Shown: in pieces, positions 46,480 through 56,243 of the stretch
How the letters are laid out: every line of letters starts with the position of its first letter
Position numbering within the stretch: the stretch's first letter is position 1
NCBI GenBank assembly: GCA_028343855.1
Contig: JAOLZN010000005.1
Coordinates: 1-64,000, forward strand
From: Candidatus Nitrosopumilus sp.
GTDB taxonomy: Archaea > Thermoproteota > Nitrososphaeria > Nitrososphaerales > Nitrosopumilaceae
DNA length: 64,000 bases
Direction: 5' to 3'
The notes under the pieces: model-generated
Database searches by the model: none
Seen by the model: the letters and a program-made list of their open reading frames with translations, nothing else
Told to the model about the DNA's origin: nothing
Translations under genes and position numbers: made by a program

Positions 46480-48378
46480 ATGTCTGAGAAATATGATGTT
46501 GGGTTGGGTAACCATAATGTAACTTTAAGAAAAAATGCAAATTCTGATTTTGTATCTTTTTGGGATAACCAGGCAAAGAATCTTCATTGGTTTTCTCCTT
46601 GGAATCAAACTCTTGATTGGAATCCTCCTTTTGCCAAATGGTTTGTTGGAGGTAAAATCAACGCCTGTTATAATGCTCTAGATGTTCATCAGGAGACAAA
46701 ATCTGACAAACCTGCTATTTTATGGGAGGGTGAAAATGGTGATTCTAAAACTATTGCTTATTCTGATTTATTTATAGAAGTCCAGAAATTTGCTAATGTT
46801 TTAAAATCACTTGGAGTAATCAAAGGTGATAGAGTAACAATTTATCTCCCGATGGTTCCAGAATTAATTGTTTCAATGCTTGCATGTGCAAGAATTGGTG
46901 CAATTCATACTGTAATATTTTCTGGGTTTAGTGCTACGTCAATTAAAGATAGAATTGATGATTCAAAATCTGAAATTGTAATTACTGCTGATGGTGGATA
47001 TCGTAGAGGAAAAATTATTAAACTTAAGGAAGTAGTTGATGATGCAATAAAGGATCTTGACTTTGTTAGACATGTTGTTGTTTTGGAGAGAACAAAAAAC
47101 CCTATTTCAATTTCATCTAAAGATAAATTTTGGAATAATTTAATGGATGATGCATCCGATTCATGTGATGCTGAAAGATTAGATAGTGATCATCCTCTTT
47201 ACATTTTGTATACGTCTGGAACTACTGGAAAACCAAAAGGTGTTTTACATGGTACAGGCGGATATCTTACACATCTTTACTCCACTTTCAAATGGGCATT
47301 TGACATAAAAGATTCTGATGTCTTTTTTTGTACTGCTGATATTGGTTGGGTAACTGGACATAGCTATGTCGTATACGCTCCATTACTTCATGGTGCAACT
47401 CAAATAATGTATGAGGGTGCACCTGACTTTCCTGATAATTCACGTATGTGGGAAATTTTGGAAAAATATGGTGCGACTATCTTCTACACTACTCCCACTG
47501 CACTTAGAATGTTTATGAAATTTGGTGATGATATTCCTAACTCATTTAATCTTTCTTCAATACGTTTGCTAGGAAGTGTTGGTGAACCAATAAATCCTGA
47601 GGTATGGAAGTGGTATTTCAAAATTATTGGTAAAGAGAAATGTCCTATTATTGATACTTGGTGGCAAACTGAAACTGGTGGTATGATGATTTCTCCTTTA
47701 CCTGGTTTAGAAACAATTCCTCTAAAACCTGGTTCTGGAACTTTTCCAATTCCTGGTGTCGATATTTCTGTAGTCGATGAGTATGGTTCTGAAATCCCAA
47801 ATAATACTAAGGGATATCTTGTAATTAGAAAGCCTTGGCCTGGAATGCTTTTGGGTTTGTGGAAAAATGATGAAAAATACAAGTCAGTTTACTGGTCAAA
47901 ATACCTTGATTGCTACTATCCTGGAGATTATGCATTGAAAGACGATGATGGGTACTTGTGGTTATTGGGTCGTGCTGATGATGTTTTAAAAATTGCTGGG
48001 CATAGACTTGGTACTGCAGAACTTGAAAGCTGTATTGTATCTGATGAACATGTATCAGAATCTGCTGTATGTGGAATTTCTGATGATATTAAAGGTGAAT
48101 CTATAATTGCATTTGTTGTTTTAAAGGATGGAATAGTTATTGATGAAAGCCTTTTAGAAAAAAATATTTTTAATAAAATTCGAATTGACATTGGACCTAT
48201 TGCTACTCCAAAAAAAATCTATTTTGTAAAAAAACTTCCAAAAACACGTAGTGGTAAAATTATGAGACGATTGTTAAAATCAATTGCCAATGGTGAAAAT
48301 ATTGGTGATACTAGTACTTTGGATGATGAATCTGCTGTAACTGAAATTCAAAAAATTGTAAATAGTGCTTTGAATTGA
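46480..48378 (+). CDS. acs: AMP-forming acetyl-CoA synthetase
   Basis: A 632-residue ANL-family enzyme. YTSGTTGKPKGVLHGTGGY (A3), DTWWQTETGG (A5), the DDVLKIAGHRL hinge and KTRSGKIMRR with catalytic Lys at about 593 are intact. PGSGTFPIPGVDISVVDEYG is typical of Acs. It activates acetate or propionate; in an autotroph it may also serve in carbon-cycle acyl activation, which the sequence alone cannot settle. Starts at ATG 46480, with an alternative TTG three bases upstream. It follows cdvA by 55 bases, perhaps co-transcribed. Confidence 0.92.
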   Translation: MSEKYDVGLGNHNVTLRKNANSDFVSFWDNQAKNLHWFSPWNQTLDWNPPFAKWFVGGKINACYNALDVHQETKSDKPAILWEGENGDSKTIAYSDLFIEVQKFANVLKSLGVIKGDRVTIYLPMVPELIVSMLACARIGAIHTVIFSGFSATSIKDRIDDSKSEIVITADGGYRRGKIIKLKEVVDDAIKDLDFVRHVVVLERTKNPISISSKDKFWNNLMDDASDSCDAERLDSDHPLYILYTSGTTGKPKGVLHGTGGYLTHLYSTFKWAFDIKDSDVFFCTADIGWVTGHSYVVYAPLLHGATQIMYEGAPDFPDNSRMWEILEKYGATIFYTTPTALRMFMKFGDDIPNSFNLSSIRLLGSVGEPINPEVWKWYFKIIGKEKCPIIDTWWQTETGGMMISPLPGLETIPLKPGSGTFPIPGVDISVVDEYGSEIPNNTKGYLVIRKPWPGMLLGLWKNDEKYKSVYWSKYLDCYYPGDYALKDDDGYLWLLGRADDVLKIAGHRLGTAELESCIVSDEHVSESAVCGISDDIKGESIIAFVVLKDGIVIDESLLEKNIFNKIRIDIGPIATPKKIYFVKKLPKTRSGKIMRRLLKSIANGENIGDTSTLDDESAVTEIQKIVNSALN

Positions 48379-48379
48379 T

Positions 48380-48907
48380 TCATTTCAATTTTTTTAAATT
48401 TATTTCTGATAACATCTGAAACATTTTTCTTAATCCTTCACACTCTGATTTTGATTCTTGATCTAATTTTTCAAATTCACTAATTTTGATTTGTTTAATT
48501 CTTTTAATTGATTCTTCAAAAAACTTCTCATATTTTTCAATATTGTTTTCAGTCATTTTTGTCAAATCAAAAATGACAGTATTACTTCCTATCAAATTTT
48601 TATTTTCATCGTACAAACTAGTTGCTTGTAATAAACCTTCAAATGTTGATTTATCTTGTCTGACGAAAACAATTTTTCTATCTGTTACTTTTCCTGTTTC
48701 AAACCAACTTTTTAAGGAATCATTCATTGTTTCCCATGACTCTTTTGGTACATGCTCAAAAATTGGCTTACCTAAAATCTCTGATTTTGAATATCCTAGA
48801 TTAGAAGCATATGTTGAGTTACAATCTAAAATAATCCCTATGGAATTAATTCTTCTCCACATAATTGGTGCATCTTTTAGTGTTTTTCTTGCTTCAGTTT
48901 GAGTCAT
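48380..48907 (-). CDS. PAS-domain protein with helical C-terminus
   Basis: A 175-residue protein. A PAS fold covers residues ~10-115 (GIILDCNSTYASNLGYSKSEILGKPIFEHVPKES ... FEGLLQATSLYDENKNLIGSNTVIFDLTKM), followed by a coiled-coil-like tail of ~55 residues. No kinase or effector domain, so it would act as a sensor that signals by protein contact. Convergent with acs. Confidence 0.85.
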   Translation of the reverse strand: MTQTEARKTLKDAPIMWRRINSIGIILDCNSTYASNLGYSKSEILGKPIFEHVPKESWETMNDSLKSWFETGKVTDRKIVFVRQDKSTFEGLLQATSLYDENKNLIGSNTVIFDLTKMTENNIEKYEKFFEESIKRIKQIKISEFEKLDQESKSECEGLRKMFQMLSEINLKKLK

Positions 48908-48948
48908 TTTTTAAATTTGTATTAACCACTTATTAAATTGAAATCTTC

Positions 48949-49971
48949 TTAAAACCACTGATCTAAATTTTGGCTTTTTCTCTCTAATGCTTTCTTTAAT
49001 CTGTTAAGCGTCGATTGAATTCTATCTTCTGAAAAACTTCTTTCTCTGACTAAGTAGTTTAGTATTCCTTCGTAATCTACCTCATTAAAGACAATTTCAT
49101 CTACATCTGCTACCTCTGGATTGAGAAATATTTTTCTTATTTGTTGAAATTCTATTTCTTCCAACTGTTCTTGAATTTGTGGGATGTCTTCTAGTCTGGA
49201 ATGCTGTTTGATTAACTTCATTGCTGTTTTAGGTCCTATTCTTTCAAATCCATTGGGGTTGAAATCAGTTCCAATTAAAATTCCAACATCAATCAATTCT
49301 TCTCTTGTCATTTTTAATGAATCTAAAGTTTTTTGAGTTTCAATAATTTCTGGAAGTACATCGATGTAAGTATTTCTATTTGGAATTTTTCTTCTACCGC
49401 TGTTTGTAAAATTTCTCACAAGTTTTTTTGCACCACACAAAATTGAATCATAGTCTTGACTTGCTGATGCATAAGCTTGTCCTGTATTTGTTAGGTGAGC
49501 AGCTGTTGCTTCGCCTTCTGACGGTGCTTCAATGTATGGTATTCCAAAATATGTTAGAAATTGTTTTGACTCTTTTACCATTCCATCTTTCATACTAGTT
49601 GTTTGTTGTGCAAACTTTCTTGCATCTTCCATGTTTCCTTCTGCAATTGCTTTTTCATACTTTACAGTAGCATCTTTTTTAATCTGTTTTCGTCGTTCTA
49701 TTTCTGCAGTTTTTAATGATGGTGGTTTGCCATCAAAAACATAAACTGGTTTAATTCCTAAAGATAAAAAATTTACATTTCGATAAAGTAATCCGCTTAG
49801 ATGACTTGTAATCCTTCCTTCTGTATCTGATAATTGTAATCCATCTGGCCCTCTTATGCTTGCAAGAAATTGATATATTGCATTGTATGCATCAATTGCA
49901 ATTATTTTATTTGAAAAAGATTCTAAAGTTGTTTTATCTCTAACTACCAAATCTTTTAGATTTAATCCCAT
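48949..49971 (-). CDS. fen: Flap endonuclease 1
   Basis: A 340-residue archaeal FEN-1. N-domain [10 protein letters not shown] with [10 protein letters not shown] and [10 protein letters not shown]-domain [15 protein letters not shown], and [12 protein letters not shown], with the metal-binding acidic residues. The C-terminus has a PCNA-interacting box QNLDQWF (Q-x2-L-x2-W-F) as its last residues. It cleaves 5' flaps in Okazaki-fragment processing and base-excision repair, together with the ligase encoded at 18716. Confidence 0.97.
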   Translation of the reverse strand: MGLNLKDLVVRDKTTLESFSNKIIAIDAYNAIYQFLASIRGPDGLQLSDTEGRITSHLSGLLYRNVNFLSLGIKPVYVFDGKPPSLKTAEIERRKQIKKDATVKYEKAIAEGNMEDARKFAQQTTSMKDGMVKESKQFLTYFGIPYIEAPSEGEATAAHLTNTGQAYASASQDYDSILCGAKKLVRNFTNSGRRKIPNRNTYIDVLPEIIETQKTLDSLKMTREELIDVGILIGTDFNPNGFERIGPKTAMKLIKQHSRLEDIPQIQEQLEEIEFQQIRKIFLNPEVADVDEIVFNEVDYEGILNYLVRERSFSEDRIQSTLNRLKKALERKSQNLDQWF

Positions 49972-50062
49972 TAAGGTATCTCCATCACATGTACTATTTT
50001 GTGTTATCTTTTTTTAAATTTTAAAATTAATTTTAATATGTGGATGTTCTTCGTATTTTATC

Positions 50063-50329
50063 TTGACATCATATGATATTCCTTTTGAATTGAAAGAAAA
50101 AATTTTTGAAATTAAAACTACTGATAATTCTGTTTTGAAAATTATTTCTTATTTCCCTTTAACTGATTTAGAGCAAAATAGTCTGGTTTCAATTATTAAA
50201 CAACCTGACTTCGTTAATTTCAATTCTATTTTTACTGATAACCTTACTGATGATGAATGGAATAGAACTAAATCTCAAATTAAAAAGCGATTTCAAGATG
50301 AGATATTCCATATTGATGATAAATCCTAG
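50063..50329 (+). CDS. Hypothetical protein, 88 aa
   Basis: Starts at TTG 50063 (MTSYDIPFELKEKIFEIKTTD). A soluble acidic 88-residue protein, probably alpha/beta. No motif recognised. It lies between fen and the tRNA-Ser gene. Confidence 0.55.
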   Translation: MTSYDIPFELKEKIFEIKTTDNSVLKIISYFPLTDLEQNSLVSIIKQPDFVNFNSIFTDNLTDDEWNRTKSQIKKRFQDEIFHIDDKS

Positions 50330-50375
50330 TATGTTTTCTAGTCTGTTTTATTATAGAGAAAAAATTACTCTAAAT

Positions 50376-50457
50376 GCCGGGATAGCCAAGTGGTAAGGCG
50401 GCTGTCTCGAAAACAGCTACGTGAAAGCGTGCAGGGGTTCGAATCCCTTTCCCGGCG
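50376..50457 (+). tRNA. tRNA-Ser (CGA)
   Basis: An 82-base cloverleaf. GCCGGGA (50376-50382) pairs with TCCCGGC (50450-50456), with discriminator G at 50457. The anticodon stem GCTGT/ACAGC encloses CTCGAAA, with anticodon CGA at 50408-50410. A long variable arm (CTACGTGAAAGCGTG region) is typical of serine tRNA. T arm GGGGTTCGAATCCC is canonical. No intron, and CCA is not encoded. Confidence 0.96.
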
Positions 50458-50540
50458 TTCATACAAATTTACAGCAATCCTTTTCTAGATCTCAAAAAAC
50501 GAAATCAGGTTTCGTGAATTACTTTAAATAGATGTGATTT

Positions 50541-52286
50541 ATGGATATAATGAATAACATGACAGTATCATCATCTAAATTTACTTTATCTCTTTTCGTA
50601 ATTACTGCTTTACTTATTGGAGGAACTAGTATGGGTGTAAATCAAGCATTTGCTGGTGCACCACAATTCCAAGCAATTCACAATTCTACTACAACTACCG
50701 AAATTGTATTCATAGTTCCAGTTAATGGAACTGCAAGTTTCTTTGATTGGCAAATTAATGGTGTAAATGCAACTGCAATTACAAACGGTACAACCCCATC
50801 TGCTGCCAATATCGTAGTTTCAGGTGGTGGCGCTGCTGGTAGTGGAACTGAAACTTTCGGGTTTTTCAATAGAACTACATCTATTATGTTAACTCACCAA
50901 GCAATAAACACTGGTGATACTTTAGTTGTCAACTATACAGGTAATCCTAACCCTTCAGGTGTGGCAAATGGTAACTTAAGAGACTCACCAATTTCAGCAG
51001 CTGATGATTTATTCACCTTAATGACTCCTGGAACTGAAGTAACTGCATTAGACCAGATACCACCAATCGCTTTATCTGCAAAAATAATTGATGCAAAGAG
51101 AATTCAAGTAACTATGTCTGAACCAATTGCAAATTTCAATACTACTGCCTCTGACTTTACATTAAGTGGAGCTTCTGGTGTAAACATTGGGTCAATAACT
51201 GCAACAAATACTACAAGTCTTCTTCCTGCAACGGGAACAATAGTTTATCTAACTACTGATAGACCTATGAGTCATTTATCACAACACATGACTTTAGCTT
51301 ATTCTAACCAAGGTGGTGGTTGGGAACGTGGTGATGGTGATAACATTTTACCTGCTGATGCCGGTGCATCCGGTCACTATCTTGTAGATGATACACACAG
51401 TTATGCTTGGACCTGTCAACATCACTGTAATGATACTAATGTTAGTAATTATAACACCGCTGGTATTGGTAACAGACTTGCAAACTTTACTGGTTTAACT
51501 GTAGTTAATCCATTAAACAGTAATGGTGATGCTCCATCAATTCACGCTGATAAAGCACCAGAATTAATCGCATCTTCTGTACAAGTTAATTCAAAGATGG
51601 CTCAAGCATTGACCACTTCTAATCCATTGAATGTTGATGTTGAAGTTGGAGATAAATTATCATTTGAATTCTTAATATCTGACGACGCTGGTTCATTCTA
51701 TATACCATATGTTGCACTCTATACTAATTTCATCGATAGACCTGATGATATGAATTTGTTTTATACTAACAACTTTGACAGTGTATCTCAAGAAAGTGCT
51801 ACTTATTATGAATGGAATGTTAGAAGTGATGATGTTGCATATGATTACTCAAATACTATTCAATGGAACGATGCAGAATACTCTTTAGTTGATGAGAACA
51901 CAATTGAATTAAAATTCAACATGGAAATTACTAATACTATGAACCCAACACAAGTTTGGATTCAAATTGGTGATACTACATATAATTTCAATACTGTTCA
52001 ATTACCTTTGACTTTGGATGTTACTGGCGATGAATTGTTAAGTTTTGAAAGCACTAGTAACCAAAAACTTTTGGGTTTCTTGAATGAATCTGTATTAACT
52101 ACAATTGTCTCCAGTTGGACTACTTCTAATGATGACTTGGCAAATGTTGAACAACTATCATCTGCATTAGGTGTGCAGGATCAAGTATTGCCAGCATGGA
52201 CTACTAACTTGGCAAACTGGGTAGTAGATGATGAGATATATGCCGCAGACATGATTGTAGCAATTGAATACATCATAAACCAATAG
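50541..52286 (+). CDS. Secreted, probably glycosylated surface protein, 581 aa
   Basis: A 581-residue exported protein. The signal peptide is KFTLSLFVITALLIGGTSMG with cleavage after AFA (about residue 40). The mature chain is rich in Thr, Asn and Gly with many N-x-S/T sequons (NGT, NAT, NTT, NFT, NDT), indicating N-glycosylation. The pattern NITTSDFTL-type beta repeats resembles surface or bacterial-Ig-like domains. It is smaller than the usual thaumarchaeal S-layer protein, so it is more likely an accessory surface protein. The tail contains no membrane anchor. Ca. 80 bp upstream hold the promoter. Confidence 0.8.
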   Translation: MDIMNNMTVSSSKFTLSLFVITALLIGGTSMGVNQAFAGAPQFQAIHNSTTTTEIVFIVPVNGTASFFDWQINGVNATAITNGTTPSAANIVVSGGGAAGSGTETFGFFNRTTSIMLTHQAINTGDTLVVNYTGNPNPSGVANGNLRDSPISAADDLFTLMTPGTEVTALDQIPPIALSAKIIDAKRIQVTMSEPIANFNTTASDFTLSGASGVNIGSITATNTTSLLPATGTIVYLTTDRPMSHLSQHMTLAYSNQGGGWERGDGDNILPADAGASGHYLVDDTHSYAWTCQHHCNDTNVSNYNTAGIGNRLANFTGLTVVNPLNSNGDAPSIHADKAPELIASSVQVNSKMAQALTTSNPLNVDVEVGDKLSFEFLISDDAGSFYIPYVALYTNFIDRPDDMNLFYTNNFDSVSQESATYYEWNVRSDDVAYDYSNTIQWNDAEYSLVDENTIELKFNMEITNTMNPTQVWIQIGDTTYNFNTVQLPLTLDVTGDELLSFESTSNQKLLGFLNESVLTTIVSSWTTSNDDLANVEQLSSALGVQDQVLPAWTTNLANWVVDDEIYAADMIVAIEYIINQ

Positions 52287-52361
52287 AATTTTTTAATTCC
52301 TTATTCATTCTCAAACATTAATTTAATATAATATTTTTAATAGCTGATCCAGTTTCTAATT

Positions 52362-53270
52362 ATGATGGATAAAAAAATTATTCTAATTCCAATCGTAATT
52401 ATTTTAGTAAGTGTATCTTCAATTTTTCTTATTTTTTCTAATGATGATAATGTGGAGATTGATGAAATTGAATCCACTGAATTATTTGATGTTGATCATT
52501 TCTTAAAGTCGGAATTAATTGATCATACTTTTAAAATCCGTAATACTGGAACCGTTTACGATAGATATTTGATAGAATCTGATTATAGTGTCTATCAACA
52601 GAATATCATGTTAGATGATCCAATTATTAAATATCAATTCTCTGAAGATTTTGAGCTTGATACATCTCTTAGTGGCCCTGAAAACCCTAACACAATTGTA
52701 ATTTATCCTACTTTCACTTCTGCTGCATATTCGGAGCCTGGATTTTATACTTATTTTAGAGGTGATTGCGATGAATCTTGTATTACTGACATAAGTTTTG
52801 TAAATCCTGAATTAAAATACACTTCAAGTGGAATGGGCACTCAATTGTTGCATACACTTGGATATAATTTCATTAGCGATGTGGATGTTGATAAAAATCC
52901 TGAAATTCTAAAAAACTATGATACCTTAATTTTACTCCATAATGAATATGTAACAAAAAAAATGTTTGATGCAATTAGTAGTCATCCAAATATCATTTTC
53001 CTATATCCTAATGCACTATATGCTGAAATTGAAGTAAATCATGTTGATCAAACAATGACTTTGATAAGAGGTCATAATTATCCTCAGACAGAAATTAGAA
53101 ATGGTTTTGGTTATGCTATTGAAGAGGCTTATCATGAGTATGAATATGATACTACATGTATGGATTGGAATTTTATGGAATTTGAGAATGGATATGCTCT
53201 AAATTGTTACCCTGATGCAGTAATTTGGGATATTCCTGGCATCGTTGGTACGTTGAAATTCTTAACATAG
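52362..53270 (+). CDS. Membrane-anchored extracytoplasmic protein, 302 aa
   Basis: One N-terminal membrane anchor (KKIILIPIVIILVSVSSIFLIF) precedes an extracytoplasmic domain of about 270 residues. Motifs are not familiar. The domain has the stretch YDTLILLHNEYVTKKMFDAI and CDESCITD ... DTTCMDWNF cysteines that could form disulfides. A ThuA/glutaminase-like fold is conceivable (ILLHNEY as the strand before the nucleophile region), but this is weak. It follows the surface protein gene by 75 bases. Confidence 0.55.
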   Translation: MMDKKIILIPIVIILVSVSSIFLIFSNDDNVEIDEIESTELFDVDHFLKSELIDHTFKIRNTGTVYDRYLIESDYSVYQQNIMLDDPIIKYQFSEDFELDTSLSGPENPNTIVIYPTFTSAAYSEPGFYTYFRGDCDESCITDISFVNPELKYTSSGMGTQLLHTLGYNFISDVDVDKNPEILKNYDTLILLHNEYVTKKMFDAISSHPNIIFLYPNALYAEIEVNHVDQTMTLIRGHNYPQTEIRNGFGYAIEEAYHEYEYDTTCMDWNFMEFENGYALNCYPDAVIWDIPGIVGTLKFLT

Positions 53271-53326
53271 TTAGATTTAATTTAAAATTACAAATGTTTA
53301 AAGTTCCTTTTTGATAAACATGTTTA

Positions 53327-53512
53327 GTGACTATAGAAACTCAATTAAAAATTGAAAAATCAAATACTTCTCTTGCAGAATTAATTGGTCATTTTCGGGA
53401 AAAATGTGAGGTTTGTGGACATCATAGAATTATGCATAATGAAATTGGTGTATGTGAGGGAGTAATGAATAAACCTTGTACTTCTGGTTGTGACAAATTT
53501 AAAGCAGAATGA
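53327..53512 (+). CDS. Small Cys/His-rich zinc protein, 61 aa
   Basis: Starts at GTG 53327 (MTIETQLKIEKSN). A 61-residue protein with CEVCGHHRIMH and later CEGVMNKPCTSGC, which supplies enough Cys and His for a zinc site (C-x2-C, HH, C...C...C). Function unknown. It precedes the nitroreductase gene by 44 bases on the same strand. Confidence 0.65.
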   Translation: MTIETQLKIEKSNTSLAELIGHFREKCEVCGHHRIMHNEIGVCEGVMNKPCTSGCDKFKAE

Positions 53513-53555
53513 TTTTCCTAATAATCTTTAATATCCATTAGATACTACGTCCTTC

Positions 53556-54206
53556 ATGAGGGATTTTCACCCTGACGACGATGTAGCTTCTCCTGAAGGT
53601 TATGCTCCTCAAATGTCTCCTGATGATTATGATCCTGGAATTCCAAATCAATTATTGGATTTTATTTTACGCTCTGAACCTTCAGAACCTATTGATACTG
53701 ATTTATTTGCGGTAATGAAAAAAAGGAGATCTACAAGAAAATTTTCTGATAAACCTGTTGAAACTACAAAAATTGATAAAATCATTGCAGCAGCTGATAC
53801 TGCTCCTACTGCTGGAAATTTTCAAGGATTTGAAATATTTTATGTAAAAAGTCTTGAAAAGAAAAGGGCCTTAGTTGATGCATGTAATCATCAATCTTAT
53901 GTTGATGCACCTATTGTATTGGTTTTTTGTAAAAACCCCTCTAGAGTAAAATTTAATTTTCCTCCATACGTTTTACGAAAATTTGCAATACAAGATGCAA
54001 CACTAGCTGCAGGATATTCTCAATTAGCTGCACAAGCTATGGGGCTGAGTTCTATTTGGATAGGAATGTTTGATGAGCAAAAAATTATGGATATTTTAGA
54101 AACCACTTTGGTACCTTCATCTGTTTTGTGTATTGGTTACCCTAAACAAACTAAATTTCCTAAATCTCGACGTAATCTTAAAGATCTTGTAAATGTGGTT
54201 TGGTAG
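53556..54206 (+). CDS. Nitroreductase-family protein
   Basis: A 216-residue FMN-type nitroreductase fold: MKKRRSTRKFSDKPVETTKIDKIIAAADTAPTAGNFQGFEIFYV (R/S-rich FMN loop), then LAAGYSQLAAQAMGLSSIWIGMF, and VLCIGYPKQ near the end. The first ~50 residues are an extra acidic/proline-rich extension (MRDFHPDDDVASPEGYAPQM). It reduces quinones or nitro compounds with NAD(P)H; role here unknown. Confidence 0.87.
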   Translation: MRDFHPDDDVASPEGYAPQMSPDDYDPGIPNQLLDFILRSEPSEPIDTDLFAVMKKRRSTRKFSDKPVETTKIDKIIAAADTAPTAGNFQGFEIFYVKSLEKKRALVDACNHQSYVDAPIVLVFCKNPSRVKFNFPPYVLRKFAIQDATLAAGYSQLAAQAMGLSSIWIGMFDEQKIMDILETTLVPSSVLCIGYPKQTKFPKSRRNLKDLVNVVW

Positions 54207-54257
54207 TTTAGCCTAAAATTCTCCATGTTTAAATAATCATCAATATTGCATTATTTT

Positions 54258-54491
54258 ATGACTGATGCGTATGTTATGTTAAACTGTGAGTTGGGAGCTG
54301 AAGAGAAAATTATTGAACAATTAAAGGAATTAGAACAAGTTGTTGATGTTTTTGAAACCATTGGAACTCATGATATGATGGTTAAACTTCAGGGTGACAA
54401 TTTTGAAAAAATTCGAGAAATAGTGTCCTGGAATATCCAAAAACTGGATAAAGTTCGTTCAACTGCTACTTTGATTAAAAAAGATAATTAA
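54258..54491 (+). CDS. Stand-alone Lrp/AsnC ligand-binding (RAM) domain protein
   Basis: A 77-residue protein that consists only of the effector domain of Lrp/AsnC regulators: AYVMLNCELGAEEKIIEQLKELEQVVDVFETIGTHDMMVKLQGDN. No DNA-binding helix-turn-helix is fused. Free RAM domains of this kind occur in archaea and may dimerise with full regulators. ATG 54258 is preferred over TTG 54246. Confidence 0.85.
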   Translation: MTDAYVMLNCELGAEEKIIEQLKELEQVVDVFETIGTHDMMVKLQGDNFEKIREIVSWNIQKLDKVRSTATLIKKDN

Positions 54492-54529
54492 TTCAATACG
54501 CTTAAGTTTAAAATTATTTATGACTTTTT

Positions 54530-54739
54530 ATGGATATATCATCTAAAAAACTTCCAATTATTTTGATAATTGTGTTAATTGGAATTTTAATAATGCAATT
54601 TGTTTCCAATGATAATTCTACCCCTATGATTGATCCTGAAACTTGTGAATTATATATTGTAGATTCACAAATAAATGTCAAAACATACCTAGATGAATTT
54701 AATCAAAAATGTTTAGATTTTAAAAATTTGAATAAGTGA
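54530..54739 (+). CDS. Small membrane-anchored protein, 69 aa
   Basis: One membrane segment (KKLPIILIIVLIGILIMQFV) followed by a short extracytoplasmic part with two cysteines (ETCELYIV, QKCLDFK) that may form a disulfide. No recognised family. Lies 38 bases after the RAM-domain gene. Confidence 0.55.
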   Translation: MDISSKKLPIILIIVLIGILIMQFVSNDNSTPMIDPETCELYIVDSQINVKTYLDEFNQKCLDFKNLNK

Positions 54740-54781
54740 TTGTTTTAATCCTTAATTATGATTAATGTTTAATCATATGTC

Positions 54782-54958
54782 ATGGTTGGAGATAAAAATG
54801 AAATTGATAAATTAATTGATACTATGATTGAAAGCGGTGATGAATTAGTTGAGAACCTAAAAACTGTGTTGCCTAATTCGTTATCTGAATCAATGGTTAT
54901 GTTTCATGAATCTAATGTTGAAAATTTAAAAAAAATTAAAGAATTCCTAAATGGTTAA
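54782..54958 (+). CDS. Small helical protein, 58 aa
   Basis: ATG 54782 to TAA 54956-54958. The product (MVGDKNEIDKLIDTMIESGD ... ending EFLNG) is acidic and should be a helical hairpin. Below common length cut-offs. No known family. It is in the same orientation as its neighbours and may be co-transcribed. Confidence 0.6.
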   Translation: MVGDKNEIDKLIDTMIESGDELVENLKTVLPNSLSESMVMFHESNVENLKKIKEFLNG

Positions 54959-55022
54959 ATGTTAATTTCAATTGGTATGATTACTGCTATACCTTTTTTA
55001 ATTATAAATTGACTTTTTTATT

Positions 55023-55430
55023 GTGATTAGAACTAGAACTATATCTATGGAAGTGAACAAAATTGTGGGTGATACATTTGACTCCATTTTAGCATTGTTT
55101 CCTAAAGTAGTTCCCGATGCAAAAATTAATTCTGATGGCTGGTGGTCATTTATTGGTCCATATGGAAAATCTAAAGTCAAATTTAATCAAAATAAGTCCC
55201 TTGGAGTATTAGATCATGAATACATTGATGAAGAATCTGCGTGGAAAATTCCTATGCGTATTATTCCAAACGGTAATTCTTCAGAAGTAGTAATTATTTT
55301 AAAAAAGCCTAAACAATTAACTGATGCACAATTTGATGAAAGAGTAGAAAAAATTAACAAACTTGCAACTTCCATGAAAAAAATATTGGAATCTGATTTT
55401 AATTCAAATTATTTTAAGAACATGGTTTGA
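55023..55430 (+). CDS. SRPBCC-like protein, 135 aa
   Basis: Starts at GTG 55023. The layout is SRPBCC/START-like: a first strand and helix (RTRTISMEVNKIVGDTFDSIL), a W-containing middle (GWWSFIGPYGKSKVKF) and a long C-terminal helix (DERVEKINKLATSMKKILESD). Such proteins bind hydrophobic ligands in a cavity. No ligand is predicted. A second SRPBCC-like protein lies at 56244 on the other strand. Confidence 0.6.
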   Translation: MIRTRTISMEVNKIVGDTFDSILALFPKVVPDAKINSDGWWSFIGPYGKSKVKFNQNKSLGVLDHEYIDEESAWKIPMRIIPNGNSSEVVIILKKPKQLTDAQFDERVEKINKLATSMKKILESDFNSNYFKNMV

Positions 55431-55485
55431 TGCATTTTTGATATTGTGCTTAAATGCAAATTTTGTAATCATAAATTGAAACAAA

Positions 55486-55596
55486 TTGCCATATGACGAA
55501 GTATGTTATCAGCGATTAGAAGATGATAATTCTAACAATCAGGAAGAATTGATATCTCTTTCACTGATATCCAAATCTGATGGTGAATCTTCATAA
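55486..55596 (+). CDS. Tiny acidic protein, 36 aa (uncertain)
   Basis: TTG 55486 opens a 36-residue frame, MPYDEVCYQRLEDD and a Ser-rich end. Its composition and the clean stop at 55594 suggest a real gene, but no ATG is available and no upstream Shine-Dalgarno is seen. Support is weak. Confidence 0.35.
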   Translation: MPYDEVCYQRLEDDNSNNQEELISLSLISKSDGESS

Positions 55597-55644
55597 TTGT
55601 ATATTAACATAAATTTAAGATAATTAAAATTATTTTTATTAAAA

Positions 55645-55869
55645 ATGAAGTGTAAATACTGTGAACAAATTTTTGAAGATGATGATGATTTTGTCTTAGA
55701 TTACTTTTATCATTTTGAAAGTCATCACTATGATGTTCTTAGTGTAGATGAGAAAATAATGCACGATATTAGAAAAAAAATGATTAAATCTAAAAGTGAT
55801 TATGATGTTAACAAAAAAATTGATGGTGATTCTGATTTAGTTTTTAATGCTAAGAACTCTGATATCTAG
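55645..55869 (+). CDS. Small C2H2-type zinc protein, 74 aa
   Basis: MKCKYCEQIF, then a long insert and FYHFESHH, giving a C-x2-C and H-x3-H site with wider spacing than classic fingers (about 16-20 residues). The rest is acidic and polar. Belongs with the small zinc proteins seen across this window; function unknown. Confidence 0.65.
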   Translation: MKCKYCEQIFEDDDDFVLDYFYHFESHHYDVLSVDEKIMHDIRKKMIKSKSDYDVNKKIDGDSDLVFNAKNSDI

Positions 55870-55874
55870 TAAAT

Positions 55875-56201
55875 TTATTCTTCTTTACCTGGACCTACTA
55901 CATCTTCTGGTTTTATTTTACTATCCCAGTCTCCTTTGACTCCTTTAATTAATGAAATTATTCCAGATATGATAAATGCCATAACTAATCCAAAAAATAC
56001 TGTTTGATCCATTATCTTAAATGAACAGTTAATTTTTGCTGGTGGCTTGTCATCAAAGTATTCATAACACGTTCCAAATTCATTTGATTCTATTGTTGCA
56101 GCTTGATACTCATGACCAAATGCACCCAAAATAATAACTCCTACAAAAATTAATGCAACTCCTAAAATTATAAATCGCATATCACTCATATTTTTTTTCA
56201 A
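55875..56201 (-). CDS. Membrane protein with two transmembrane helices, 108 aa
   Basis: Hydrophobic segments at about residues 8-28 and 66-88 flank an extracytoplasmic loop with two cysteines (TCYEYFD, NCSFKI). The C-terminus is charged and cytosolic (SKIKPEDVVGPGKEE). The cysteine pair resembles the 92-residue protein at 26906-27184 (TCYVET, NCSLSAG). No family recognised. Convergent with the zinc protein at 55645. Confidence 0.7.
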   Translation of the reverse strand: MKKNMSDMRFIILGVALIFVGVIILGAFGHEYQAATIESNEFGTCYEYFDDKPPAKINCSFKIMDQTVFFGLVMAFIISGIISLIKGVKGDWDSKIKPEDVVGPGKEE

Positions 56202-56243
56202 TGACTCACAGTATTTAGATTTTAACCCAAAAAGTAACTAGTT